From positions 1 through 39,320 of the forward strand of contig UQNA01000025.1 of assembly GCA_900542195.1 (NCBI GenBank): a DNA stretch of 39,320 nucleotides, read 5' to 3'. Position 1 is the stretch's first letter, and every line of letters begins with the position of its first letter. A program made the position numbers and the translations under genes. Under the pieces are notes generated by a model. That model ran no database searches. It was not told the DNA's origin and worked only from the letters and a program-made list of their open reading frames with translations. Positions 7,161-15,593 of the stretch are shown one piece after another. The stretch is from an uncultured Sutterella sp. (GTDB lineage: Bacteria > Pseudomonadota > Gammaproteobacteria > Burkholderiales > Burkholderiaceae_F).

Positions 7161-9200
7161 TTGAATAATAAAAATTTATTTGCGAAGGCAGCTATCTGGA
7201 TTGTCATCGCTTTTGTGTTGTTTACCGTCTTCAAGCAGTTTGACGGCGCAAAACGCCTTGCGTCCTCTGAGCAGACTACAAGCTACACCCAATTTATGGA
7301 TGAAGCTAAAGACGGCAAGATTAAACGTGTCGACGTCCAAGGAAGAACTCTTACAGTAACACCCGTAGAGGGAGCCTCTTATAAGATTACGGCTCCGGGA
7401 GATCTTTGGATGGTCGAAGATCTTAGAAAAGCGGGAGTCCAGGTCTACGGACAGCCGGATGAGGAACAGAGCTTCTTAGCAACTCTCTTTATTTCTTGGT
7501 TCCCGATGCTTCTCTTAATCGGCGTATGGATTTTCTTCATGCGTCAGATGCAGGGCGGCGGAAAAGGCGGTGCTTTCAGCTTTGGGAAGTCCAAGGCTCG
7601 TATGCTCGACAGCACCAACAATAATATTACCTTTGCTGATGTCGCCGGCTGCGATGAGGCAAAAGAGGAGGTCACGGAGCTTGTAGACTTCCTAAAAGAC
7701 CCGACCAAGTATCAAAGGCTCGGCGGAAGAATTCCCCGCGGTGTTCTTTTGGTTGGTTCTCCCGGTACAGGTAAAACGTTATTGGCAAAAGCTATCGCCG
7801 GGGAAGCAAAGGTACCATTCTTTACGATTTCCGGCTCTGATTTCGTAGAAATGTTCGTCGGTGTGGGTGCCGCTCGTGTCCGCGATATGTTTGAAAATGC
7901 CAAGAAGAATTCTCCTTGCATCATCTTCATTGATGAAATTGATGCGGTCGGCCGTCAGAGAGGTGCCGGTTTAGGCGGCGGCAACGATGAAAGAGAACAG
8001 ACACTTAACCAGATGCTTGTGGAAATGGACGGCTTCGATACCGGTTCCGGTGTTATCGTCATTGCTGCAACCAACCGTCCTGACGTTTTGGATCCGGCTT
8101 TATTGCGTCCGGGCCGTTTCGACAGACAAGTTGTAGTTCCGCTTCCTGATATCCGTGGCCGTGAGCAGATTTTGAAAGTTCACATGAGAAAAATTCCTGT
8201 CGGTGCTGATGTGGACGAAGAAATTCTTGCCCGTGGAACCCCCGGGTTCTCCGGCGCTGACTTGGCTAACCTTGTTAACGAAGCTGCCTTGTTCGCCGCA
8301 CGCAGAAACGGTAAAGTCGTTGCCATGGAAGACTTCGAACGCGCCAAAGATAAAATCATGATGGGTGCCGAAAGAAAAGGCATGGCCATGAACGAGGAAG
8401 AGCGCAAAAATACGGCTTACCATGAAAGCGGACACGCTTTGGTTGCCCGTTTAATGCCGAAGAGCGACCCTGTTCATAAAGTTACGATTATTCCGCGCGG
8501 AAGAGCTCTTGGTTTGACCATGCAGCTTCCGGCAGAAGACCATTACTCTTACGATAAGCAGTATTTGCTTACTCGTATTGCCATTCTTTTCGGCGGCCGT
8601 ATTGCTGAAGAGGTCTTTATGCATCAAATGACTACAGGTGCCTCTAATGACTTCGAAAGAGCGACTCAGATGGCTCGCGATATGGTTATGAGATACGGCA
8701 TGAGCGATGCTTTGGGACCAATGGTTTACGCAGAAAACGAAAACGAAGTTTTCTTGGGACGCTCCGTTACTCAGACTAAGCATGTTTCTGAAGAAACAAT
8801 GCGCAAGGTTGATGCTGAAGTTCGCCGCATCATCGATGAACAGTATGCGATTGCCAGAAAGCTTATCGAAGAAAACCAAGATAAGATGCACAAAATGGCC
8901 AAAGCCCTTTTGGAATGGGAAACGATCGACGCTGCACAGATTGACGACATTATGGACGGAAAAGATCCGAGACCTCCTAAACAGCTTCACAAAAAAGCTG
9001 CTAAGAAGGATGACGATGTTATTGATGCTGAAGCAACCGAAATTAAAGAGCCCGTATCTGAAGCTTCTTCTGAGACTGTTTCTGAAACGCCTGCGGCTTC
9101 TGGAGCCGGAGAGGAGAAAAAGCCTGAGGCTTCTGATGCCCCGAAGTCAGCAATTGAAGAGCTGGCTGACGATGATAAAAAAGATCAGCCGAACAAGTAA
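7161..9200 (+). CDS. ftsH: ATP-dependent zinc metalloprotease FtsH
   Basis: FtsH (679 aa) is a hexameric inner-membrane AAA+ protease that degrades misfolded membrane proteins and short-lived regulators. Two membrane segments are visible (residues about 8-26 and 106-128) around a periplasmic domain. They are followed by the AAA domain with Walker A GSPGTGKT (199-206), Walker B IIFIDEIDAVG near 250, the second region of homology (TNRPDVLDPALLRPGRFDRQ), and the zinc motif HESGH starting at residue 421. The C-terminal 70 residues are acidic and low-complexity. The start codon is TTG 7161, supported by GAGGTG five bases upstream, and it gives the typical MNNKNLFAKAAIWIVIA opening. A hairpin terminator follows the stop. 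Confidence 0.97.
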   Translation: MNNKNLFAKAAIWIVIAFVLFTVFKQFDGAKRLASSEQTTSYTQFMDEAKDGKIKRVDVQGRTLTVTPVEGASYKITAPGDLWMVEDLRKAGVQVYGQPDEEQSFLATLFISWFPMLLLIGVWIFFMRQMQGGGKGGAFSFGKSKARMLDSTNNNITFADVAGCDEAKEEVTELVDFLKDPTKYQRLGGRIPRGVLLVGSPGTGKTLLAKAIAGEAKVPFFTISGSDFVEMFVGVGAARVRDMFENAKKNSPCIIFIDEIDAVGRQRGAGLGGGNDEREQTLNQMLVEMDGFDTGSGVIVIAATNRPDVLDPALLRPGRFDRQVVVPLPDIRGREQILKVHMRKIPVGADVDEEILARGTPGFSGADLANLVNEAALFAARRNGKVVAMEDFERAKDKIMMGAERKGMAMNEEERKNTAYHESGHALVARLMPKSDPVHKVTIIPRGRALGLTMQLPAEDHYSYDKQYLLTRIAILFGGRIAEEVFMHQMTTGASNDFERATQMARDMVMRYGMSDALGPMVYAENENEVFLGRSVTQTKHVSEETMRKVDAEVRRIIDEQYAIARKLIEENQDKMHKMAKALLEWETIDAAQIDDIMDGKDPRPPKQLHKKAAKKDDDVIDAEATEIKEPVSEASSETVSETPAASGAGEEKKPEASDAPKSAIEELADDDKKDQPNK

Positions 9201-9221
9201 AATTGTCTTAACTTAGATTCA

Positions 9222-9248
9222 GGAGGCTGCTAAGGCGGCCTTCTTTTA
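9222..9248 (+). terminator. Rho-independent terminator after ftsH
   Basis: GGAGGCTGC (9222-9230) pairs with GCGGCCTTC (9235-9243) through a 4-base loop with G-U wobbles, followed by TTTTATT. It ends only a few bases before the greB reading frame opens. Confidence 0.75.
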
Positions 9249-9254
9249 TTCGTG

Positions 9255-9833
9255 ATGAAAGAAATGGCAGAAGAATTCCTAACTGACGAAGATGATGACG
9301 AGGAAGAAATAAAGATTCCGGAAATCAAAGGTTCGAAGAACTACATGACGCCGGCTTGCTATCATCGTCTGCTTGATGAGAGACAAAGGTTAGTTAAAGT
9401 CGAGCGACCGGAGGTTGTTCAGGTGGTTTCTTGGGCAGCTTCCAACGGAGATAGAAGTGAGAACGGAGACTACCTTTATGGCAAGAAGAGACTTCGTGAA
9501 ATCGATCGAAGAATTCGGTTTTTGAATAAACGTTTGGAAAACAGCGAAGTTGTCGATCCGGCTACGCGCCCGCCGACAGATCAAGTATTTTTTGGCGCCA
9601 CGGTGCTGTTCAGCGATGAAGACGGCAACGAATCAAAAATTAGAATCGTTGGAATTGACGAGGCCGATGCGACTGTGGGAGATGTGTCTTGGATTTCTCC
9701 GATTGCTCGAGTTTTCTTGAAAAAATCAGAAGGAGATACTGTTTTACTGCCTACTCCTAAAGGAGTCAAGAAACTCGATATTCTCGAGGTAACCTATGTA
9801 GGGAATCCTCCGGGAACGCCTCACCAGCTTTGA
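9255..9833 (+). CDS. greB: Transcription elongation factor GreB
   Basis: The protein (192 aa) is a GreB-type cleavage factor. It has the coiled-coil signature WAASNGDRSENGDYLYGKKR followed by LREIDRRIRFLNKRLE, which distinguishes GreB from GreA, and a C-terminal FKBP-like domain (VFFGATVLF...IVGIDEAD...SPIAR). A Glu/Asp-rich N-terminal extension of roughly 30 residues precedes the conserved KNYMTPACYHRL start; I recall similar acidic leaders in Burkholderiales GreB. The start is uncertain: GTG 9252, ATG 9255 and ATG 9264 are all in frame and none has a good Shine-Dalgarno. The gene lies immediately behind the ftsH terminator, so it depends on read-through or on a promoter I cannot see. Confidence 0.92.
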   Translation: MKEMAEEFLTDEDDDEEEIKIPEIKGSKNYMTPACYHRLLDERQRLVKVERPEVVQVVSWAASNGDRSENGDYLYGKKRLREIDRRIRFLNKRLENSEVVDPATRPPTDQVFFGATVLFSDEDGNESKIRIVGIDEADATVGDVSWISPIARVFLKKSEGDTVLLPTPKGVKKLDILEVTYVGNPPGTPHQL

Positions 9834-9839
9834 TTTGAG

Positions 9840-9872
9840 CCAAAAACCGGCCTTTAAGATGTCGGTTTTTGG
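9840..9872. terminator. Hairpin terminator after greB
   Basis: CCAAAAACCG (9840-9849) and CGGTTTTTGG (9863-9872) form a perfect 10-bp stem with a 13-base loop. The T-run lies within the 3' arm, and the structure is symmetric, so it could act in both directions. It starts 7 bases after the greB stop. Confidence 0.7.
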
Positions 9873-9904
9873 AACTGAAGAAATACGAAAATTCAATAAG
9901 TTGT

Positions 9905-9920
9905 AACTGTAAAAACAGTT
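9905..9920. promoter_or_regulatory. 16-bp perfect palindrome upstream of queA
   Basis: AACTGTAAAAACAGTT has 6-bp arms around AAAA and lies about 80-95 bases before queA. A possible -10 (TATAAA, 9956-9961) is 36 bases downstream, which places the palindrome near -55 to -70 of a likely start site. The shape fits a dimeric repressor or activator site; the cognate protein is unknown. Confidence 0.35.
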
Positions 9921-10000
9921 GGACTCATCCATTTTTGTTCTAGAATTGCACGGTCTATAAAGGACCTTTATTTTTATTTTATGGAGTGGCCGGTAAAGCC

Positions 10001-11062
10001 ATGGAAACAGAACAATATTTATCAGACTTTGACTTTGAGCTTCCCGAAGAGCTCATTGCGCAATTCCCGCTCGCAGACCGCACGGCATCTCGACTTCTTC
10101 ATGTTTCCAAAGACGGAAAGATAGAAGACTTAACTTTCAGAGATATCTTAAAGTTGCTGAGAAAAGACGATCTTCTCGTGTTTAACAACACTAAAGTTAT
10201 TAAAGCTCGTCTTAACGGCAATAAAGAGTCCGGCGGCGCAGTCGAAGCGATGCTCGAAAGAATCCTCGGAGAATATGAAGTTCTAACAATGCTTCGTTCA
10301 AGCAAGTCTCCGAAACCCGGCACGAAACTCTTTTTTGTCAAAGATGGAGTTGAAGGAAGGGCAGAAGCTGAGGTCACGGGCCGTCAAGGGGAATTCTTTC
10401 TCCTGAAATTTACTGAGCCTGTTCTCGATGTTTTGGAAAAATTCGGAAAGGTGCCGCTGCCTCCTTATATCACGCATGCAGCTTCTAAATCGGACGAATC
10501 CAGATACCAGACGGTCTATGCAAAAGAGCCGGGAGCGGTTGCTGCGCCTACAGCAGGACTTCACTTTACGGATGAACTGCTTAAAGACATCAAGGCTTTA
10601 GGATGTGAAGAAGTCTTTGTGACCTTACACGTAGGGGCCGGAACCTTTCAGCCCGTTCGTTCAGAAAAATTATCTGAACATAAAATGCATTCCGAGTGGT
10701 ATCACATTGATCAAAAAACAGCAGATGCCATAAACAAAGCACTTAAGGAAGGAAGAAGAGTGGTTTGCGTCGGCACAACAAGTTTGCGCGCTGTTGAATC
10801 AGCTGCTGCACTTGAAGAAGACAACCAAGTCAAAGCTGGAATACACGAGACGCGCCTCTTTATTAAGCCCGGGTATAAATTCAAAGTATGCGGAGCTATG
10901 GTCACGAACTTCCACTTGCCCAAATCAACCCTCGTGATGTTGGTCAGCGCATTATCCGGAAAAGATGAAATTTTTAAAGCTTACAAGCATGCCGTAGAAG
11001 AAAAATACAGATTCTTCAGTTACGGAGACGCTTGTTTCTTGGAGAAAAAGGAAACTGTATGA
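10001..11062 (+). CDS. queA: tRNA preQ1(34) S-adenosylmethionine ribosyltransferase-isomerase QueA
   Basis: QueA (353 aa; E. coli 356 aa) transfers and isomerises the ribosyl moiety of SAM onto preQ1 at tRNA position 34, forming epoxyqueuosine. Family segments are clear: the opening LSDFDFELPEELIAQFPL, then DLLVFNNTKVIKARL, VPLPPYI, the central AAPTAGLHFT and HVGAGTFQPV motifs, and the C-terminal TNFHLPKSTLVMLVSAL. I use ATG 10001, which gives the family opening; an in-frame GTG at 9986 adds only five residues. The stop TGA overlaps the ATG of tgt (ATGA), so the two queuosine genes are translationally coupled, in the order also found in E. coli queA-tgt-yajC-secDF. Confidence 0.97.
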   Translation: METEQYLSDFDFELPEELIAQFPLADRTASRLLHVSKDGKIEDLTFRDILKLLRKDDLLVFNNTKVIKARLNGNKESGGAVEAMLERILGEYEVLTMLRSSKSPKPGTKLFFVKDGVEGRAEAEVTGRQGEFFLLKFTEPVLDVLEKFGKVPLPPYITHAASKSDESRYQTVYAKEPGAVAAPTAGLHFTDELLKDIKALGCEEVFVTLHVGAGTFQPVRSEKLSEHKMHSEWYHIDQKTADAINKALKEGRRVVCVGTTSLRAVESAAALEEDNQVKAGIHETRLFIKPGYKFKVCGAMVTNFHLPKSTLVMLVSALSGKDEIFKAYKHAVEEKYRFFSYGDACFLEKKETV

Positions 11063-12192
11063 GTTTGACTTTTCATTTACATAAAACTCATGGAAAAGCC
11101 CGAAGAGGCGAGATGCATTTGAACCACGGGGTGGTCCAAACTCCGGTGTTCATGCCTGTAGGCACTTACGGTACCGTCAAGGCTATGTCTCCTCTTGAAT
11201 TAAATGAGATCGGCTCCCAAATTATTTTAGGTAATACCTTCCATCTGTGGCTGCGTCCCGGTCTGGAAGTCATCGAACAGCACGGCGGCCTTCATAAGTT
11301 CATGGGTTGGGAAAAGCCGATTCTTACTGACTCAGGCGGATTTCAAGTCTTTTCTCTTGGCAAATTGAGAAAAATTACCGAAGAAGGTGTTAAGTTTGCT
11401 TCTCCGATTAACGGTGAAAGACTTTTCTTAACTCCGGAAGTCTCGATGGAGATTCAAAAGGTCCTCAATTCAGATATCGCAATGATTTTTGATGAGTGTA
11501 CGCCATATGAAATCGACGGCAGACCCGCAACTGAAAAAGAAGCTGCGGACTCTATGAGACTTTCTTTGAGGTGGGCCGAGCGCTCCAAGAATGCTTTCGT
11601 AAAACTTCAGAACCCTAATGCACTTTTCGGCATCGTTCAGGGCGGAATGTTTGAGAAACTCAGAGATGAATCTCTTGAAGGCCTGATGAAGATTGGTTTT
11701 GACGGTTACGCTATTGGCGGTCTTTCTGTCGGAGAACCTAAGGAAGATATGATGCGCATTCTTGACCATATGAGCGAAAGAATGCCTGCAGATAAGCCGC
11801 ATTATCTGATGGGGGTCGGAACACCCGAAGATTTGGTAGAGGGCGTCAAGAGAGGAATTGACATGTTTGACTGCGTTATGCCTACACGTAACGCTCGTAA
11901 CGGTTGGCTTTTCACTCGCTACGGTGATATTAAGCTAAGAAATGCCCGCTATAAGAATGATTTGAGACCTTTGGATGAAACTTGCGACTGCTATTGCTGC
12001 AGAAATTTCTCACGGGCATATTTGCATCATTTGCAGAAGGTCAATGAAATTTTGGGGGCACGTCTCAATACGATTCATAACCTTCATTTCTATCTCAATC
12101 TTATGCAGGAAATCAGAGACGCATTGGATAACGATACGTTTGACGAATGGTGCGAAAAATTCGCAGAGGATAGAAAGAGAGGAATTGAATAA
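11059..12192 (+). CDS. tgt: tRNA-guanine transglycosylase
   Basis: Tgt (377 aa; E. coli 375 aa) exchanges guanine-34 of GU(N) anticodon tRNAs for preQ1, the step before QueA. Visible motifs include the active-site DSGGFQVFSL near residue 90, GIVQGGMF, GGLSVGEP, DCVMPTRNARNG, and the zinc ligands CDCYCC followed by a distal His (LHHL). The start is the ATG at 11059 that overlaps the queA stop by four bases, preceded by AAAAAGGAAA. An upstream in-frame ATG at 11032 lies inside queA and adds residues without family similarity. Confidence 0.97.
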   Translation: MSLTFHLHKTHGKARRGEMHLNHGVVQTPVFMPVGTYGTVKAMSPLELNEIGSQIILGNTFHLWLRPGLEVIEQHGGLHKFMGWEKPILTDSGGFQVFSLGKLRKITEEGVKFASPINGERLFLTPEVSMEIQKVLNSDIAMIFDECTPYEIDGRPATEKEAADSMRLSLRWAERSKNAFVKLQNPNALFGIVQGGMFEKLRDESLEGLMKIGFDGYAIGGLSVGEPKEDMMRILDHMSERMPADKPHYLMGVGTPEDLVEGVKRGIDMFDCVMPTRNARNGWLFTRYGDIKLRNARYKNDLRPLDETCDCYCCRNFSRAYLHHLQKVNEILGARLNTIHNLHFYLNLMQEIRDALDNDTFDEWCEKFAEDRKRGIE

Positions 12193-12214
12193 TTTCTAAT
12201 TAACTCAACTCCTT

Positions 12215-12220
12215 TATAAT
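12215..12220 (+). promoter_or_regulatory. Candidate -10 element for yajC-secDF
   Basis: A perfect TATAAT lies 46 bases upstream of the yajC start. No good -35 hexamer is present at 16-18 bases. It may allow separate transcription of yajC beyond the queA-tgt message. Confidence 0.35.
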
Positions 12221-12265
12221 TCCCAAGTTAATTATTAATGCACCAGTCGGTGATGGAGATTTAAA

Positions 12266-12610
12266 TTGTTTTTTATTAGTGATGCATATGCCCAAGCAGC
12301 CGGAGCTCAGCCTGGTGGCCTTGAAAGCATGATGTCCTCTTTCGGCGTAATGCTTTTGATTTTTGTTGTTTTCTGGTTCTTGCTCATCCGTCCTCAGCAA
12401 AAGAGACAAAAAGAACATAAGAAGATGATTGATGCTTTGACCATTGGTAATGAAGTTGTTACAGCCGGCGGCATCATGGGTAAGATCGTTGAAGCCGATG
12501 AAAACTATCTTGTTCTTCAGATCGCTTCCGTCGACGACAAACCTGTGACTATCACTTTCCAGCGTTTAGCTGTTCAAGCAGTTCTTCCTAAGGGAACAGT
12601 CAAGTTCTAA
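12266..12610 (+). CDS. yajC: Sec translocon accessory protein YajC
   Basis: YajC (114 aa) is a small inner-membrane protein that joins the SecDF complex. It has a short N-terminal segment ending in an Ala/Gly stretch, one membrane helix (about residues 30-47, MLLIFVVFWFLLIRP), the hallmark RPQQKRQKEHKKM just after the helix, and a C-terminal domain with VTAGGIMGKI. The start is TTG 12266, supported by GGAGAT seven bases upstream. It precedes secD, as in most proteobacteria, but a hairpin terminator lies between them. Confidence 0.95.
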   Translation: MFFISDAYAQAAGAQPGGLESMMSSFGVMLLIFVVFWFLLIRPQQKRQKEHKKMIDALTIGNEVVTAGGIMGKIVEADENYLVLQIASVDDKPVTITFQRLAVQAVLPKGTVKF

Positions 12611-12624
12611 AAGCTGCTCACTCA

Positions 12625-12648
12625 GCCCTCGAATGAGGGCTTTTGTTG
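12625..12648 (+). terminator. Hairpin terminator between yajC and secD
   Basis: GCCCTC (12625-12630) and GAGGGC (12635-12640) form a perfect 6-bp stem with loop GAAT, followed by TTTTGTTG and a further T-rich stretch. It may lower SecDF expression relative to YajC. Confidence 0.8.
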
Positions 12649-12681
12649 TATTTATTTTTAGTGGTCTAATCCCTCCCAACC

Positions 12682-14580
12682 ATGAATCGATATCCTATTT
12701 GGAAGTATGTTCTGATTGCGGTGATCCTTATTGTCGGTTTGGTTTACACCTTGCCGAACTTTTATGGTGAATCGCCTGCCGTTCAGGTAAGCCCAGGCAA
12801 GGCAACTGCAAAAGTAACGGAAAATACTCTCAAGACTGTTGAAGACGCGTTAAAAGCGGCTCAAATTTCTCCTAACGGTGTGTTCTTCGAACAAGGTGCT
12901 CAGCAAAACTCCATCAGAGTTAGATTTGCGCCGACTGAAGGCGAGCTTCAGCTCCGTTCCAAAGAAGTTATTGACAAAGCTCTTAACCCCGATCCAAAAG
13001 ATCCAACATACATTGTTGCTCTTAACCTTGTTCCAAACACTCCGCAATGGCTCTTAAGTATTAATGCTTTGCCGATGTACTTAGGCCTTGACCTTCGCGG
13101 CGGTGTTCACTTCCTTTTGGCTGTCGATATGGAAGCAGCCGTTTCAAAGAGAATTGAAGCTGCAGTCGGCGATGTAAGAACATTCTTAAGAGAAAAGAAG
13201 ATTAGACACGCCGGTATTACACGTAGCGGAAATAACATCGAAATCCTCTTCAGAAGTGAAGCAGAACAAAGAGCTGCTTACGATGTACTGAGAGACCATG
13301 CGTCCGATATGCAGTACGAAGAACTGCCTGGAAGCGGTAATCGTTACATCATTCGAGGAACAATGTCTCAAAAGGCAATGTCTGACGTTCAGGAATATGC
13401 CTTGAAGCAGAACGTTGCTACTCTTCATAACAGAATTAATGAACTTGGCGTGGCAGAGCCTGTAATTGCTCAGCAGGGTGCAGACCGTATTGTCGTTCAG
13501 CTCCCGGGCGTTCAGGATACAGCAAAGGCTAAAGACATTCTTGGTCGTACAGCTACTTTGGAAGTGCGTATGGTCGACGATAGTCCGGAGGCAATGAACT
13601 CTCTTGCCCAAGGAACAGTTCCTTTCGGTACTGAAAAATACAAAGATCGAGAAGGCAGAGAAATTCTCGTCAAGCGTGAAGTCATCCTCACCGGTGAAAA
13701 CTTAAATGACGCTCAGCCGGGATTCGACAGCCAGACTCAAGAACCGACGGTTAACTTGACCTTAGACAATAAGGGCGCAAGAAAGTTCAAAGACGTTACT
13801 CGTAAAAATGTCGGTAAGAGAATGGCTATCATCCTTTTCGAAAAAGGTAAAGGTGAGGTCGTCACTGCTCCGGTTATCCGTCAGGAAATCGGAGGCGGCC
13901 GCGTCCAAATCTCCGGAAGAATGACTACTGTTGAGGCAACGGATACTGCTTTGTTGTTAAGAGCCGGTTCTTTGGCTGCTCCGATGGAAATCATTGAAGA
14001 AAGACTAGTTGGTCCGAGCCTTGGTGAAGAAAATATTAAAGCTGGCTTTAAATCCACTTTATGGGGCTTCATCGCCGTTTCCGTATTCATGATTATTTAC
14101 TACCATTTATTTGGTGTAATTTCCGCAATAGCTTTGACCTGCAACTTATTCTTGCTGGTTGCCATCTTGTCTATGCTCCAAGCAACTCTCACGTTGCCGG
14201 GTATTGCAGCTATGGCCTTGACCCTTGGTATGGCTGTTGACGCTAACGTGCTTATTAACGAACGTATTCGCGAAGAACTGAGAGTGGGACGTACACCTCA
14301 GCAGGCAATCTCGGAAGGTTACGGAATGGCTTTTAATACCATTTTGGACTCCAACATTACGAGCTTAATTGCCGGTGTTGCGCTGCTGATCTTTGGTTCC
14401 GGTCCGGTCAGAGGCTTCGCGGTTGTTCACTGTTTAGGTATTCTTACTTCTATCTTTACTGCCGTGATGGTATCTAGAGCAATTGTTAATCTCTACTATG
14501 GTCGCCGTAAGAAACTTACTAAGCTTTCAATTGGTCAGGTTTGGATCCCTGATGCAGAAAAAACTAAAAAGGGAGCCTAA
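12682..14580 (+). CDS. secD: Protein translocase subunit SecD
   Basis: SecD (632 aa; E. coli 615 aa) is an RND-type membrane protein that, with SecF, uses the proton gradient to pull preproteins across the inner membrane. Seen are an N-terminal membrane helix (residues 7-24), the D1 motif LGLDLRGGVHF starting at residue 134, a large periplasmic domain, and five membrane helices in the last 180 residues with the D5-type region GMAVDANVLINERIREEL. No recognisable Shine-Dalgarno precedes ATG 12682 (the upstream bases are C-rich). The stop is two bases before secF, so the pair is co-translated. Confidence 0.97.
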   Translation: MNRYPIWKYVLIAVILIVGLVYTLPNFYGESPAVQVSPGKATAKVTENTLKTVEDALKAAQISPNGVFFEQGAQQNSIRVRFAPTEGELQLRSKEVIDKALNPDPKDPTYIVALNLVPNTPQWLLSINALPMYLGLDLRGGVHFLLAVDMEAAVSKRIEAAVGDVRTFLREKKIRHAGITRSGNNIEILFRSEAEQRAAYDVLRDHASDMQYEELPGSGNRYIIRGTMSQKAMSDVQEYALKQNVATLHNRINELGVAEPVIAQQGADRIVVQLPGVQDTAKAKDILGRTATLEVRMVDDSPEAMNSLAQGTVPFGTEKYKDREGREILVKREVILTGENLNDAQPGFDSQTQEPTVNLTLDNKGARKFKDVTRKNVGKRMAIILFEKGKGEVVTAPVIRQEIGGGRVQISGRMTTVEATDTALLLRAGSLAAPMEIIEERLVGPSLGEENIKAGFKSTLWGFIAVSVFMIIYYHLFGVISAIALTCNLFLLVAILSMLQATLTLPGIAAMALTLGMAVDANVLINERIREELRVGRTPQQAISEGYGMAFNTILDSNITSLIAGVALLIFGSGPVRGFAVVHCLGILTSIFTAVMVSRAIVNLYYGRRKKLTKLSIGQVWIPDAEKTKKGA

Positions 14581-14582
14581 TC

Positions 14583-15518
14583 ATGGAGCTGTTTAAGATT
14601 CATAAAACGATTCCATTCATGAAGTATTCAAAAATTTTGAATGCGATATCGTTTATTTCATTTTTTATTGCAGTTGCTCTTCTGGTCATTAAAGGCTTAG
14701 CTTTTTCCATTGAGTTTACGGGCGGTTTGGTAATGGAAGTTAATTACCCGCAAGCCGCGCCGATTCAGCAAATCCGTACGGATTTGGAAAAAGTTACGGG
14801 CGGGGAGGTTCAGGTTGTTAACTTTGGTACAGCAAGAGACGTTCAAATTCGTCTCCCTCTGAAAGGGGATAAGACATCTGCAGAGATGAGCGCCGAAGTT
14901 ATGGAAGTTATTCATCAGCACGATGCTAAAGCCGAGTTGAGAAGAACTGAATTCGTCGGTCCTCAGGTCGGTGAAGAATTGGCAACTGACGGCTTAACAG
15001 CACTCTTGCTTGTGATTATCGGTATCATGGTCTACTTAGCATTCCGTTTTGAATGGAAATTCGCTGTGGCAGCCATCATCGCTAACTTCCACGACGTAAT
15101 TTTGGTGCTTGGGTTCTTCTCTTTATTCCAATGGGAGTTCTCCTTGCCGGTGCTGGCTGCGGTACTGGCCGTTCTTGGTTACTCAGTTAACGAATCCGTA
15201 ATTATTTTCGACCGCTGCCGAGAATGCTTCAGAAAGATTCGAAAGGGAACACCGGTAGAAATTGTTAATACGGCTATTACCCAGACTATATCCAGAACGA
15301 TCATTACTCACTCCTCGACATTGATGGTGACTTTAGCGATGTTTTTCTTCGGAGGTCCTGCGCTCCACTACTTCGCTTTAGCTTTAACTATTGGTATTTT
15401 GTTGGGTGTGTACTCTTCAGTATTCGTTTCTGCGGCTATCGCTCTCTACTTAGGAGTTAAGAGAGAGGACTTAGTCAAGAAAGTCAGAAAAGACGAAATT
15501 ACTGACATGGTTCCATAA
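14583..15518 (+). CDS. secF: Protein translocase subunit SecF
   Basis: SecF (311 aa; E. coli 323 aa) completes the SecDF complex. The first membrane helix (about residues 19-36) is followed by SIEFTGGLVMEV, the SecF D1 motif, a periplasmic domain, and five helices with GYSVNESVIIFDRCRECFR and the RTIITHSSTL segment. It lies two bases after secD, with the secD end (AAAAAGGGAGCC) providing the ribosome binding site. Confidence 0.97.
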   Translation: MELFKIHKTIPFMKYSKILNAISFISFFIAVALLVIKGLAFSIEFTGGLVMEVNYPQAAPIQQIRTDLEKVTGGEVQVVNFGTARDVQIRLPLKGDKTSAEMSAEVMEVIHQHDAKAELRRTEFVGPQVGEELATDGLTALLLVIIGIMVYLAFRFEWKFAVAAIIANFHDVILVLGFFSLFQWEFSLPVLAAVLAVLGYSVNESVIIFDRCRECFRKIRKGTPVEIVNTAITQTISRTIITHSSTLMVTLAMFFFGGPALHYFALALTIGILLGVYSSVFVSAAIALYLGVKREDLVKKVRKDEITDMVP

Positions 15519-15542
15519 TATTTGATACCCACTTCGTTTTTA

Positions 15543-15566
15543 AAAGGGAGGCTTCTGCCTCCCTTT
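15543..15566. terminator. Hairpin terminator after secF
   Basis: AAAGGGAGGC (15543-15552) and GCCTCCCTTT (15557-15566) form a perfect 10-bp stem with a TTCT loop. The T-run is short (TTT within the arm), but the stem is strong and lies 24 bases after the secF stop. Confidence 0.75.
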
Positions 15567-15593
15567 GCGCTATTGTGAAGGAACGGAGGATTT

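Noticed and set aside
8451..8990. Minus-strand frame of 179 codons inside ftsH
   Set aside because: Shadow of ftsH codon structure with no recognisable protein features.
9905..9920. LexA (SOS) box reading of AACTGTAAAAACAGTT
   Set aside because: The spacing between CTGT and ACAG is four bases, not the eight of the E. coli-type box, and queA is not an SOS gene.
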